Shown: positions 14,145 through 20,661 of the stretch, piece by piece
Numbering within the stretch: the stretch's first letter is position 1
How the letters are laid out: every line of letters begins with the position of its first letter
Source of the DNA: a virus
DNA: 21,913 bases
Strand: one strand, 5' to 3'
Virus record (IMG/VR): IMGVR_UViG_3300037490_000017
Coordinates: 1 to 21,913 of that record
The notes under the pieces: generated by a model
What the model saw: only the letters and a program-made list of their open reading frames with translations
Told to the model about the DNA's origin: nothing
Database searches by the model: none
Made by a program: the position numbers and the translations under genes

Positions 14145-14762
14145 TCACGCCGCGGAGGCGTTCGGCTGATGCTCGATGACGCGGGTCGGCTCGCTGCCGA
14201 TTTGGCGTTGGGCGCGGCGGGCTCGGGCGGCATTGAGACGTTCCCCCAATCCTTCGATGATTTCGACCGATCCGGCCGGGCTGTCGATTCTCGTAACGCG
14301 GGCGGCCTGCGGCTTCTCAGGCTTGAGGTAGTCGAGCAGTGCCTTGTTGGCAACCGTCTTGTCGTGGAATTTGAGCTTCGGGCGGCCGTCGCTGTCAAAG
14401 CCGACCTCGGCGATGGCATAGGCTTGCTCGGGCGTGAGTTTGGATAGATCCACGCGGAAGCTGCCGTCTGTCGGATCGATCTTGATAACGTCGATCACGT
14501 TCGCCTCGGCGATCTTCTTGAGGTTGGCGAGTGTCCAGGCGAGATGCACGCCGGCCATTTCGTCGGCCCGCTTGACGGCGGCGCGGAGCATCTTTTGCGC
14601 CCGCGGATCGTTGAGGATTTTCCGGCCGTTACCGGCGTTCTGAGTGTAGGGAGGTGAGGCGCGGCTTTGCGCCAGCTTGATGTCGCAGCACACCGCGAAT
14701 TCGCGAATGAATGACTTGGCGCGCTCGCTCAGTTCCTCGGGTCTATGCTGCTTACGGCTCAT
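14145..14762 (-). CDS. terS: Terminase small subunit
   Basis: The product is 205 aa. An N-terminal helix-turn-helix region (SERAKSFIREFAVCCDIKLA, then NAGNGRKILNDPRAQKMLRA) fits the terminase small-subunit type that binds the packaging site. The middle reads ANVIDVIKIDPTDGSFRVDL, SKLTPEQAYAIAEV, and KLKFHDKTVANKALLDYLKP, the typical follow-up in Terminase_2-like proteins. It forms a ring that recognises phage DNA and regulates the large subunit. It is followed closely by two tiny genes and then terL. No strong ribosome site is visible before the ATG. Confidence 0.88.
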   Translation of the reverse strand: MSRKQHRPEELSERAKSFIREFAVCCDIKLAQSRASPPYTQNAGNGRKILNDPRAQKMLRAAVKRADEMAGVHLAWTLANLKKIAEANVIDVIKIDPTDGSFRVDLSKLTPEQAYAIAEVGFDSDGRPKLKFHDKTVANKALLDYLKPEKPQAARVTRIDSPAGSVEIIEGLGERLNAARARRAQRQIGSEPTRVIEHQPNASAA

Positions 14763-14861
14763 GACAGAGATTCGCTTGAGTCATTCCCGCCACAATTTCG
14801 CCCAGGTTGCCCCCTGCATCGATTCAGGATTTAGCAAAGATGGATTAAGGCGGCCCGAGAG

Positions 14862-15095
14862 TCAAGACTCAGCCGGTTCCCCGGCCTTGCGGGCTTGGAA
14901 GGCGCGTTCTTCCGCGCTCGGCTCGCCGCGGTCGTAAAAGCACTCTCGAATGCCAAGGTGGGCGAGCGCACGCGCTCGCTTGGCAGAAAGCTGCCGACGG
15001 ATGCCGCAGGGTTCAGCGGGCTCGATTGCGAGCCCACTTACCGGGCGGCGCGTGCCTTTCGTGGCCGAGCCGCCTCGCCGTAGTAGCAGAACCAT
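14862..15095 (-). CDS. Small basic protein of unknown function (77 aa)
   Basis: The frame starts at an ATG inside the end of the replication-initiator-like gene (58-base overlap), with GAAGGA 11 bases upstream. The C-terminal two thirds look like a real protein: CGIRRQLSAKRARALAHLGI, RECFYDRGEPSAEERAFQAR. A competing frame begins with GTG directly after the upstream stop (68 aa) but has a composition unlike a folded protein. The true start of the chosen frame is uncertain. The stop codon lies in a small GAGTC-AA-GACTC inverted repeat. Confidence 0.5.
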   Translation of the reverse strand: MVLLLRRGGSATKGTRRPVSGLAIEPAEPCGIRRQLSAKRARALAHLGIRECFYDRGEPSAEERAFQARKAGEPAES

Positions 15096-15781
15096 TTGCC
15101 ACGCTTTCCTTCACGCACCTCGGGACATATACGCGTTCCCGTGACGTTTTGGAAGTCATCGGCGAAGATCGCCCATTGAGGATCGTCGCAATTGATCCAC
15201 ACGAACTGCCCGTCCTCGCTTCGCGCGCCTTGCCGCGGCCTCGACAGCTTGCTGATCCTGAATGCCTCTTTCTTATCCTTTGATTCTGTGGTTATGCTGC
15301 TTTCGGCCGTGTTTTCCCGCATGATTCCAGGCAGTTGCGGGGCGTCTTGTACGAAAGCGCGCACCGAAGATCGCGCGGAGCCGCCCGCCGCGCCGCGTAG
15401 CTGGCCCTGGAAATCATTGTAGTTGCAGATCGTTATGCGCGTCGCATTACGCGACACTTGCGTATGAATCTGCGTATGAATCTCCGTACGAATAGCTTCG
15501 GACAAAATTTTTTCGTGCCGTCTCAGGAGCGAAAGGAAGTATTGGACGGTACTCGGCGGCCATTCCCACGCCTCAGCGAGCCCGCGGACGGTCGTGGCAA
15601 GCTGGCCGCGCTGCACCTCGACCACGGCGAGGCCGACGCGCTGGCCGCCAGGCTTCCATGCCGCCTTGGCTACCAGCCATTGGAAAGCGTAGAGCCGCTG
15701 CGGGCGGCCGAGGAATAGCGGATCATCGAGGATTCGCCGATCAATGGCGATGTAGCCTATCGACTGGCGCTCGCGGCTCAT
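15038..15781 (-). CDS. Winged-helix phage replication-initiator-like protein
   Basis: The product is 247 aa. The N-terminal 105 residues follow the pattern of phage replisome-organiser proteins: GYIAIDRRILDDPLF, a helix with FQWLVAKAAW, then VQRGQLATTVRGLAEAWEWP and STVQYFLSLLRRHEKI, which is a winged-helix arrangement. A linker follows, then a C-terminal region with QFVWINCDDPQWAIFADDF and GKRGKWFCYYGEA. Such proteins bind the phage origin and recruit the host helicase loader. No helicase, primase or polymerase gene is in the window, so the phage would depend on host machinery or genes outside. The start overlaps the upstream stop as ATGA. Confidence 0.72.
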   Translation of the reverse strand: MSRERQSIGYIAIDRRILDDPLFLGRPQRLYAFQWLVAKAAWKPGGQRVGLAVVEVQRGQLATTVRGLAEAWEWPPSTVQYFLSLLRRHEKILSEAIRTEIHTQIHTQVSRNATRITICNYNDFQGQLRGAAGGSARSSVRAFVQDAPQLPGIMRENTAESSITTESKDKKEAFRISKLSRPRQGARSEDGQFVWINCDDPQWAIFADDFQNVTGTRICPEVREGKRGKWFCYYGEAARPRKARAAR

Positions 15782-15969
15782 TTTGGCCGCTGGTTATCAT
15801 TGCGGGCCTTTTTGGGCCGCTCCCACGGCAACATGCACCCGATCATCGTATATGCCGGCTCGCGGTCGCCCTTGGGGTATGGATCGTATTTCATGATTGG
15901 CCCGTGCCACCAATTTTGGAGAACCGAAGCCTTTTCCACAAAGACGATAAAGCTGTAATCTCGTACCAT
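15778..15969 (-). CDS. Small unknown protein (63 aa)
   Basis: I chose the ATG at 15969, which overlaps the upstream stop as TAATG and has a GGGAGGGGG element just before it. The product starts MVRDYSFIVFVEKASVLQNW and contains YDPYPKGDREPAYTM and a basic C-terminus. It is Trp/Tyr-rich and soluble. No family is recognised. It sits between the ribbon-helix-helix and replication-initiator genes. Confidence 0.62.
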   Translation of the reverse strand: MVRDYSFIVFVEKASVLQNWWHGPIMKYDPYPKGDREPAYTMIGCMLPWERPKKARNDNQRPK

Positions 15970-16511
15970 TACCCCCTCCCGCTCCACCTTCGCCCGCGCT
16001 CATACGGACCTTCTTTGAACGGCGCCGTGAGCGGGATTGCGGCGCCGGGCGGCGCCGGGGTGCCGAGATTCTGGCCCATGGGAGCCATGGGCGGCGCGCC
16101 TTTTGCGATTAGCTCGGCTAGGCGGCGATCGCGCATGGCTTCGGATTCACGCTCCGCGGGGCTTATTTCGGGAGGATATTCAACTTCCGCGTGGGGGCCC
16201 AATGGTTCGGCAACCGTAGGAGAGGGAGGAAAGTCGGCCGCCTGCGGCGGGGGAGCGGCCTGCTCGGCTGCGGAACCTCGATAGGGATCAGCGGGTTGCG
16301 GCGCGGATGGCTCGGCCGTACCATAAACGGGCATCAATGGCGGTAGCTCGGCTGGGTTCCCCGGCGCGAAAGCGCCGGCCAGCCTTCCCTTTCTAATCAT
16401 CATCCGCACGAGCGTTGCTTTATCGCAGCCGATTCGTTCGGATTCTGAGGAAAGCCATGCGTCATCGTCATTGGAAATGCGCACGACGATTCGATAGTCG
16501 GAATTGGACAT
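15969..16511 (-). CDS. Ribbon-helix-helix protein with long Pro-rich tail
   Basis: The product is 180 aa. Residues 6-42 match the ribbon-helix-helix fold: strand YRIVVRIS, helix DAWLSSESERIG, helix KATLVRMMIRKG, as in CopG/Arc-type repressors where the strand pairs in a dimer and enters the major groove. The remaining 135 residues are Pro/Ala/Glu-rich and likely disordered (PSAPQPADPYRG, PPEISPAERESEAM). Most members are much shorter, so the tail is odd. Being second from the control region at 16725-16860, it is a candidate regulator of one or both divergent operons. The start directly follows the upstream stop. Confidence 0.68.
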   Translation of the reverse strand: MSNSDYRIVVRISNDDDAWLSSESERIGCDKATLVRMMIRKGRLAGAFAPGNPAELPPLMPVYGTAEPSAPQPADPYRGSAAEQAAPPPQAADFPPSPTVAEPLGPHAEVEYPPEISPAERESEAMRDRRLAELIAKGAPPMAPMGQNLGTPAPPGAAIPLTAPFKEGPYERGRRWSGRG

Positions 16512-16724
16512 TCAGTTCGGCCGCAGATCGCAGGGATGGCCGCCTTTGGCGGAAGAAAGTTCCGCCTCGGCCACGAGGTCGAGGATATCATTCGCCAGAG
16601 CTTCGGCGACATCAAGGGCAAGCACCGCCTCGCAAACGGCTTTACCCTCGGGATTTAGTACTCGCACCGTGACCGTTTTGTCAGGCGAGAGGGCGAGGTC
16701 GATGGAGCCGGCGCGGTTTTCCAT
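16512..16724 (-). CDS. Small unknown protein at head of the minus-strand operon
   Basis: From the ATG at 16724 the product has 70 aa (SIDLALSPDKTVTVRVLNPE, GKAVCEAVLALDVAEALAND, then a helix and a polar end). The frame stays open to an ATG at 16835, giving 107 aa, but that extension would cover the promoter and inverted repeats of the divergent region and has no ribosome site. A GTG at 16766 is a further option. I favour the short form, though none of the starts has a good ribosome site. Function unknown; a small alpha/beta fold is likely. Confidence 0.6.
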   Translation of the reverse strand: MENRAGSIDLALSPDKTVTVRVLNPEGKAVCEAVLALDVAEALANDILDLVAEAELSSAKGGHPCDLRPN

Positions 16725-16760
16725 GGAGCGGGAAGGTGCGCCGGGATTCGCCGGGGCTTT

Positions 16761-16778
16761 GATCACAACTTCGTGATC
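16761..16778. promoter_or_regulatory. Candidate operator: GATCAC-N6-GTGATC
   Basis: This is a perfect 6-bp inverted repeat with a 6-base spacer (AACTTC), 26 bases upstream of the plus-strand -35 box. Spacing between half-site centres is 12 bases, about one helical turn, as expected for a dimeric repressor or activator. Binding partner unknown; the ribbon-helix-helix and helix-turn-helix proteins in the window are candidates. Confidence 0.5.
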
Positions 16779-16786
16779 GGACGATA

Positions 16787-16798
16787 TTGCATGTGCAA
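16787..16798. promoter_or_regulatory. Candidate operator: TTGCA-TG-TGCAA
   Basis: This is a perfect 5-bp inverted repeat with a 2-base spacer that ends five bases before the plus-strand -35 box. A protein bound here would contact or occlude polymerase. It lies eight bases from the first inverted repeat, so the two could form a composite control site. Confidence 0.42.
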
Positions 16799-16803
16799 GC
16801 CTG

Positions 16804-16832
16804 TTGACAAGCCGGAAATCGTTTCCTATTGT
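16804..16832 (+). promoter_or_regulatory. Sigma70-type promoter for the plus-strand operon
   Basis: A consensus -35 (TTGACA, 16804-16809) is followed after exactly 17 bases by TATTGT (16827-16832), a 4 of 6 match to the -10 box. Transcription would start near 16839, leaving a short leader before the AGGAG site (16851-16855) and the ATG at 16861. It is the strongest promoter I see in the window. Confidence 0.7.
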
Positions 16833-16860
16833 CATTGCGTAGGCAAGGAAAGGAGAACAG

Positions 16861-17034
16861 ATGACCGAACGCCCGACCGACATCACGCTGCCCGCCGGCT
16901 GGACCTGGGAGCACGTCGAGGCTTCCCGCGCGAAGTGGGACATCGCGGCAAACATGGTGCCGATCGCCGTCGCCCCTGGTGTTGTTGCCTGGGGCACAAT
17001 CAATAGCGTCCGACAAGAGAGGGGGACACGATGA
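16861..17034 (+). CDS. First early-operon gene, 57 aa unknown
   Basis: The ATG has an AGGAG site five bases upstream and is the first start after the predicted promoter. The product (MTERPTDITLPAGWTWEHVE, then a helical AKWDIAANMVPIAVAPG and a polar end) is small and soluble with Trp residues. It overlaps the next gene by ATGA. No family is recognised. First genes after early phage promoters are often host-takeover or anti-defence proteins, which is an inference from position only. Confidence 0.68.
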   Translation: MTERPTDITLPAGWTWEHVEASRAKWDIAANMVPIAVAPGVVAWGTINSVRQERGTR

Positions 17035-17597
17035 AGCACACATTCCCGCGCGATTTCTACCTGCCAAAGAGCGAGACGCTGACGCCGTTCGATTGTGCCG
17101 GCACCGATGCTGCGATCTGGACCTACGAGCACGGAACGCAGCCCTACGCGATCGGATTCCACGGCAAGGCGGCAAAGCCGGACTTTCATCTGTCGTTCCG
17201 CACGGTCGAGCGCCGCGCGGGATACATCGCCGGTTATCTCGACGGGCGCAAGCGGCGCGCCGTCATGATGGCAGAGCGCAGGACGACGCGCTCGGCGCCG
17301 CACACGCTCAAGGTCGGCGATATCCTGGTGTCCTCGTGGGGCTACGATCAGACAAACATCGACTACTACCAAGTGACCCGCGTTCCCGGTCCCTCGACGG
17401 TCGAGATTCGCAAGATCGCCGCCAACTCGGGACCGGAGGAAGGATTCATGACGGCTTCCTGCACGGCCGCGCGCGACAAGTTCATCGGCGAGCCGATGAT
17501 AAAGCGGGCGAGCGCCGGCAACTGTGTGCGGATCGCAAGCTACGCTTCCGCCTCACCATGGGACGGAAAGCCGGATCGTTATTCTTGGTACGCTTAG
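17031..17597 (+). CDS. Conserved-looking unknown protein (188 aa)
   Basis: The product begins MKHTFPRDFYLPKSE and has a C-terminal segment LKVGDILVSSWGYDQTNIDY followed by YQVTRVPGPSTVEIRKIAA. I associate the G-Y-D-Q-T-N-(I/V)-D-(Y/F)-Y-Q-V motif with uncharacterised proteins from phages and plasmids. This C-terminal part looks like a small beta-barrel. The N-terminal half, with FHLSFRTVERRAGYIAGYLD, looks alpha/beta. No catalytic motif is obvious. It is the longest of the first few early genes and overlaps the preceding one by ATGA. Confidence 0.75.
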   Translation: MKHTFPRDFYLPKSETLTPFDCAGTDAAIWTYEHGTQPYAIGFHGKAAKPDFHLSFRTVERRAGYIAGYLDGRKRRAVMMAERRTTRSAPHTLKVGDILVSSWGYDQTNIDYYQVTRVPGPSTVEIRKIAANSGPEEGFMTASCTAARDKFIGEPMIKRASAGNCVRIASYASASPWDGKPDRYSWYA

Positions 17598-17601
17598 ACG
17601 G

Positions 17602-17618
17602 CCGCCGCTGCGCGGCGG
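17602..17618 (+). repeat. Small GC hairpin between early genes
   Basis: CCGCCG and CGGCGG pair perfectly around a 5-base loop in the 37-base gap between the 188 aa and 96 aa genes. No T tract follows, so it is more likely an mRNA processing or stability element than a terminator. It lies just ahead of the GGAAAGGAAG ribosome site. Confidence 0.35.
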
Positions 17619-17634
17619 AAGGAAAGGAAGGCAG

Positions 17635-17925
17635 ATGACAAAGAGCTTTCGCTTCTACTACGATCCGGGCCACGGCTGGCTCGAAGTGAGCCTCGCCGAT
17701 ATGGCTGAGGTTGGTTTGCCGCTCTCGGCAATCAGCCGCTACAGCTACCGCAAGGGTGATGTGCTCTATTTGGAGGAAGACTGCGACTGCGGCAAGTTCG
17801 TCGACGCCTTTCAGGCGAAGTTTGATTGCTCGCCGCACATATGGGAGTGCGACGGCGGCGAGTTCATTCGCGGCCTAAAGCGCGTCAATGAGTGGTTTAA
17901 TTTCCCGGCGACGGAGGATGCATGA
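17635..17925 (+). CDS. Phage/plasmid-type conserved unknown protein (96 aa)
   Basis: The product begins MTKSFRFYYDPGHGWLEVSL and continues ISRYSYRKGDVLYLEEDCDC, GKFVDAFQAKF. The order F-Y-x-D-P-G-H-G-W-L-E-V, then S-x-Y-S-Y, then Y-L-E-E-D-x-D is a pattern I recognise from a widespread family of small phage and plasmid proteins without assigned function. The fold is probably alpha/beta. The start has a purine-rich GGAAAGGAAG site. It ends in ATGA overlap with the next gene. Confidence 0.76.
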   Translation: MTKSFRFYYDPGHGWLEVSLADMAEVGLPLSAISRYSYRKGDVLYLEEDCDCGKFVDAFQAKFDCSPHIWECDGGEFIRGLKRVNEWFNFPATEDA

Positions 17926-18104
17926 GTGCATGCCCGTGGTGCGGAAGCGACAAGGCTCCGCTTCCCACTATCGATCACTTGGACGAAGCCGAGTTCGTCT
18001 ATGTCAAGCCGTCCAAGTGTGCGGCTCAACGTAACCCCTGCATGTGCCCGGATTGTCACGGAGTCGGCGGGCGCGAGGATTTCATGGGATGGGTGTCCGA
18101 ATGA
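17922..18104 (+). CDS. Cys-rich, probable zinc-binding mini-protein
   Basis: The product is 60 aa with two Cys-rich knuckles: CPWC near residues 4-7 and CMCPDCHGVGG near 41-51. Together they could coordinate one zinc ion in a rubredoxin/zinc-ribbon-like arrangement, with DnaJ-like C-x-x-C-x-G-x-G character in the second. Small zinc-ribbon proteins in phage early regions may bind nucleic acid or host polymerase. It overlaps both neighbours by ATGA. Confidence 0.68.
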   Translation: MSACPWCGSDKAPLPTIDHLDEAEFVYVKPSKCAAQRNPCMCPDCHGVGGREDFMGWVSE

Positions 18105-18331
18105 AACTTTCTCCGCAAATGTCATCCGCTCTCGCTGCGATAAGCGAGAGCGGCGGATTAGCGATTCCGTTTGGCGGGGGATTCTGGATCGGCAAAGGCG
18201 GGGAAACTTTCGACTTCGCCAATGCGACTCAGACGATCTACGCGCTGGAACGGAGAGGACTCTTGAAGCGGCTCATGAAGCGCAAGGAATCATGGGCGGA
18301 TACTTACGAGATCGTGCAGGGGGGATTCTGA
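18101..18331 (+). CDS. Small winged-helix-like protein (76 aa)
   Basis: The product starts MKLSPQMSSALAAISESGGL and continues FDFANATQTIYALERRGLLK, RLMKRKESWADTYEIVQGG. A helix, a second helix, then T-I-x-x-L-x-x-R-G-L-L followed by a hairpin is the classic winged-helix outline, and it could be a DNA-binding regulator of the early operon. No named family is recognised. It is joined to neighbours by ATGA and TGATG overlaps. Confidence 0.62.
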   Translation: MKLSPQMSSALAAISESGGLAIPFGGGFWIGKGGETFDFANATQTIYALERRGLLKRLMKRKESWADTYEIVQGGF

Positions 18332-19125
18332 TGAACTGGTACGAGGAAAAGCAGGAACGGCGCCGCGAGCGGCTGGAAGCGAAAGCCGGCCGCCTTCGGC
18401 GGGAAGGCGAAGCGAAGTGGAAGCAAGGGGAACTGATGTTCTCCGCGATTCCCTTCGGGCAACCGATCCTTGTCGGACACCACAGCGAGGGCCGTGATCG
18501 GCGCTACCGCGAGCGGGCGCGCAACAATCTGCGCAAGGGCGCCGAATTGACGAAGGAAGCCCAAGAGGCCGAGCGGCGCGCGGAGTCGGTCGGCAGCGGC
18601 GGGATTTCCTCGGATGATCCTGCGGCCGTGGTCAAGCTGCGCGAGCAGCTTGTCAAGCTGGAGGAACGGCAAGCCAAGATGGCGGCAGCGAACAAGCTTG
18701 TTCGCAAGTACAAAGCAACGCCGGAGGAATCACTCACGGCTTTCGCCCAACTTGGCTTCCCCGAGGGGATCGCCCGCAAGCTGTTCGAGCCGGACTTTTG
18801 CGGGCGCATCGGATTCCCGGCGTATGAGTTGACCAACAACGGCGCCAACATTCGCCGGATCAAGGCGCGCATTCAAGCCCTCGGCCGCAAGCCGACCGAG
18901 ACGAAAGAGACGGAGATCGGCAACGTCCGCCTGGTCGAGAACGCCGAGATAAACCGCGTTCAACTGTTCTTCCCGGCGAAGCCGGCCTCTGAAATTCGCC
19001 AAATGCTCAAGACCGCCGGATTCAAATGGGCGCCCACAGAGGGCGCTTGGCAGCGGCAGTTGAGCGCCTGGGCCGTTCATGCGGCGCAGAGTCTAATCGA
19101 GAAGATCGGAAAGGGGGAATCATGA
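18331..19125 (+). CDS. DUF3560-type protein
   Basis: The start at 18331 shares a base with the preceding stop (TGATG), giving 264 aa; the frame is open far upstream but that part overlaps two other genes. After a basic coiled-coil-like N-terminus, a segment with GHHSEGRDRRYRERARNNLR, KGAELTKEAQEAERRAESVG and DDPAAVVKLREQLVKLEERQ matches the DUF3560 pattern. The C-terminal part has RVQLFFPAKPASEIRQMLKT and AGFKWAPTEGAWQRQL, a module found with DUF3560 in plasmid and phage proteins, often beside ArdC-like anti-restriction or conjugation genes. The biochemical function is unknown. Confidence 0.8.
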   Translation: MNWYEEKQERRRERLEAKAGRLRREGEAKWKQGELMFSAIPFGQPILVGHHSEGRDRRYRERARNNLRKGAELTKEAQEAERRAESVGSGGISSDDPAAVVKLREQLVKLEERQAKMAAANKLVRKYKATPEESLTAFAQLGFPEGIARKLFEPDFCGRIGFPAYELTNNGANIRRIKARIQALGRKPTETKETEIGNVRLVENAEINRVQLFFPAKPASEIRQMLKTAGFKWAPTEGAWQRQLSAWAVHAAQSLIEKIGKGES

Positions 19126-19295
19126 AGGAAACAGCACAACAGAGTGTCGAGTTGAAATACCGTTTCAAGCGGCATTTCCTAGTGTGCGGCTACTACATTC
19201 CATTGCCACTCGACTTGGCGCGCGAACGCGACGAATATCCTCTTGAGTGGGCGGAAGCCTGCCAAGAGTGGGAACAGTACGGCACACTCGAATGA
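19122..19295 (+). CDS. 57 aa unknown early protein
   Basis: The product reads MKETAQQSVELKYRFKRHFL, VCGYYIPLPLDLARERDEYP and ends in an acidic, Trp-containing tail. It is small and probably soluble, with a short strand pair at the centre. It overlaps the DUF3560 gene by ATGA and the next gene by ATGA. No function can be assigned. Confidence 0.62.
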   Translation: MKETAQQSVELKYRFKRHFLVCGYYIPLPLDLARERDEYPLEWAEACQEWEQYGTLE

Positions 19296-19498
19296 CTCTC
19301 GCTCAAACTCTCTCCGGCGAGCGCCAAGTCGAGCGCGAGCTAAACGCTCTCGGCTGGTATCGCGTGCGAGGATTCGCAACTTCAATATGGGAGCATGAGC
19401 CGCGCTTGCATTTCTATCTGACAGGAAGCGCGGTTATTGCTCTGCATCAACTCAAACAGAAGGAGTCTGAAAGTGCCACGTCCGAAAACAGGATATAG
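19292..19498 (+). CDS. 68 aa unknown early protein
   Basis: The product begins MTLAQTLSGERQVERELNAL, then GWYRVRGFATSIWEHEPRLH and ends with a Lys/Glu/Ser tail. The L-x-x-L-G-W-Y-R-V-x-G-F-x-x-S-x-W-x-H segment looks like a compact alpha/beta fold. The ATG overlaps the upstream stop. Its 3' end carries the AAGGAG ribosome site and start of the nuclease gene, a 26-base overlap. Confidence 0.62.
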   Translation: MTLAQTLSGERQVERELNALGWYRVRGFATSIWEHEPRLHFYLTGSAVIALHQLKQKESESATSENRI

Positions 19499-20288
19499 GC
19501 TGGCCGATGGAACGGAAGTTCCCGGCGTTACCACGATCGCCGGCCGCTTCAAAAATTCCGGCGCAATAGTCCAATGGGCTTTCAGGCAAGGGCGCCTCGG
19601 CTTGCCGAGCCTTTACGCCAAGCTCGATCAAGAAGCCGACATCGGAACGTGCGTTCACGATATGGTCGGCCTCGCATTCCGGGGAAAGGGTGATGAGGAA
19701 ATCCAGTTCTTCGCCCAGCAGGCTTTGCCTGATCCGGTCGACTTCGGCCGAGCCATGGCGGGCTTCCGCGCCTATCGCGCATGGGAGCAGAGCTTCAAGG
19801 TGCGCGTCGTCGATAGCGAATTGTCGCTTGTGTCCGAAAAGCACAAGTACGGCGGCACGCTCGACTTTACCGCCGTCGTCGGCAACGAGCTGGCGTTGCT
19901 GGAGATCAAGACGGCCTCCGGCATTTATGCCGACCATTTGATTCAAGGGAGCGCGTACAAGCCGCTCTATGAAGAACGCTTCCCCGAGCGGGCGTTGACC
20001 GGCGGTTATCACGTCATCCGTCTGCCGAAGGACGGTTCATCGTTCGCCCATCATCACTACCCTTGGAAGCAATTGCGCCCGTGCTGGCGGTTGTTTAAGC
20101 TTTACCGTCAGGCGTTCGATCTTGCGAAACAAGTTGAGGATCGCAAGTTCCTCGCAGGAGCGAGGATTACCGCTGAGCCAAGGGCGAAGCGGCAATCTTC
20201 TAAGAAATCGTATCCCGCGATGATTCTTCCAAATTACGATGTGAAGGTGGCCGTCGCCTTCGGCAACGGGAAGGAAGGTAGCACATGA
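19473..20288 (+). CDS. PD-(D/E)XK nuclease, RecB/Cas4-like
   Basis: I chose a GTG at 19473 because AAGGAG lies seven bases upstream; an ATG twelve codons earlier would add a non-conserved extension. The product is 271 aa. Motifs are EVPGVTTIAGRF near the start, GTCVHD with H62, SEKHKYGGTLDF with E122 and D131, LLEIKTA with E144 and K146, and HLIQGSAY with Q158. The order H, then G-T-L-D, then E-x-K, then Q-x-x-x-Y is that of RecB/AddB/Cas4-type exonucleases. No four-cysteine iron-sulphur cluster of true Cas4 is visible. In phages such enzymes act in recombination, DNA end processing or host DNA degradation. It is the clearest enzyme in the plus-strand operon and overlaps the next gene by ATGA. 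Confidence 0.85.
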   Translation: MPRPKTGYRLADGTEVPGVTTIAGRFKNSGAIVQWAFRQGRLGLPSLYAKLDQEADIGTCVHDMVGLAFRGKGDEEIQFFAQQALPDPVDFGRAMAGFRAYRAWEQSFKVRVVDSELSLVSEKHKYGGTLDFTAVVGNELALLEIKTASGIYADHLIQGSAYKPLYEERFPERALTGGYHVIRLPKDGSSFAHHHYPWKQLRPCWRLFKLYRQAFDLAKQVEDRKFLAGARITAEPRAKRQSSKKSYPAMILPNYDVKVAVAFGNGKEGST

Positions 20289-20482
20289 CCCCACACTGGT
20301 CCGCTTACTGGAATCTCATCAAGGCCGCGCCCGAATTGTTGGCCGCGCTGAAAGACCTCGCGGACGACTGCGACGAATACGTCCGCATCAACAATCTGCA
20401 CAACAAAGACGGCGGCCCGGCCACTAACCACGCCATGCGGCGCGCTCGCGCCGCCATTGCCAAGGCTGAGGGCCGAACATGA
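20285..20482 (+). CDS. Small helical phage protein (65 aa)
   Basis: The product starts MTPHWSAYWNLIKAAPELLA and ends HAMRRARAAIAKAEGRT. Short phage proteins with A-P-E-L-L-A-A-L near the start and A-R-A-A-I-A-K-A-E-G at the end are very common and uncharacterised; this one fits that pattern well. It is mostly helical. ATGA overlaps link it to both neighbours. Confidence 0.7.
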   Translation: MTPHWSAYWNLIKAAPELLAALKDLADDCDEYVRINNLHNKDGGPATNHAMRRARAAIAKAEGRT

Positions 20483-20661
20483 CCCGGATCAAAGTCTATT
20501 TGGACGGCCGCCTTCGCATCGACGAATCGGCAACTAATGCCGATCTTGAACGCTTGGACGAAGCAGTCGAGCAGATGGAAACCGATTGCCTCGCCTATAA
20601 TCATCGTTTGTTGATCGTTGCTCAAGAGGGCAACGTGCATGCGATCTTGGTTCGGATATGA
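20479..20661 (+). CDS. 60 aa unknown early protein
   Basis: The product reads MTRIKVYLDGRLRIDESATN, ADLERLDEAVEQMETDCLAY and ends VAQEGNVHAILVRI. The expected fold is strand-strand-helix-strand-strand, a compact alpha/beta protein. It overlaps neighbours by ATGA at both ends. No motif points to a function. Confidence 0.64.
   Translation: MTRIKVYLDGRLRIDESATNADLERLDEAVEQMETDCLAYNHRLLIVAQEGNVHAILVRI

Noticed and set aside
14831-15037. 68-codon frame starting with GTG right after the replication-initiator-like gene
   Set aside because: Ser/Ala/Pro-rich with no protein-like pattern; the overlapping 77-codon frame has a more convincing sequence. Not fully excluded.
16775-16808. Minus-strand promoter TTGTCA with an AATATC or CAATAT -10
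   Set aside because: Spacing is 15-16 bases and the -10 match is only about 3 of 6; a minus-strand promoter must exist somewhere here, but this one is not supported enough to annotate.
17926-18330. Extension of the DUF3560 gene to about 17926
   Set aside because: It overlaps the zinc-knuckle and winged-helix-like genes in another frame; the TGATG junction at 18331 is the natural start.
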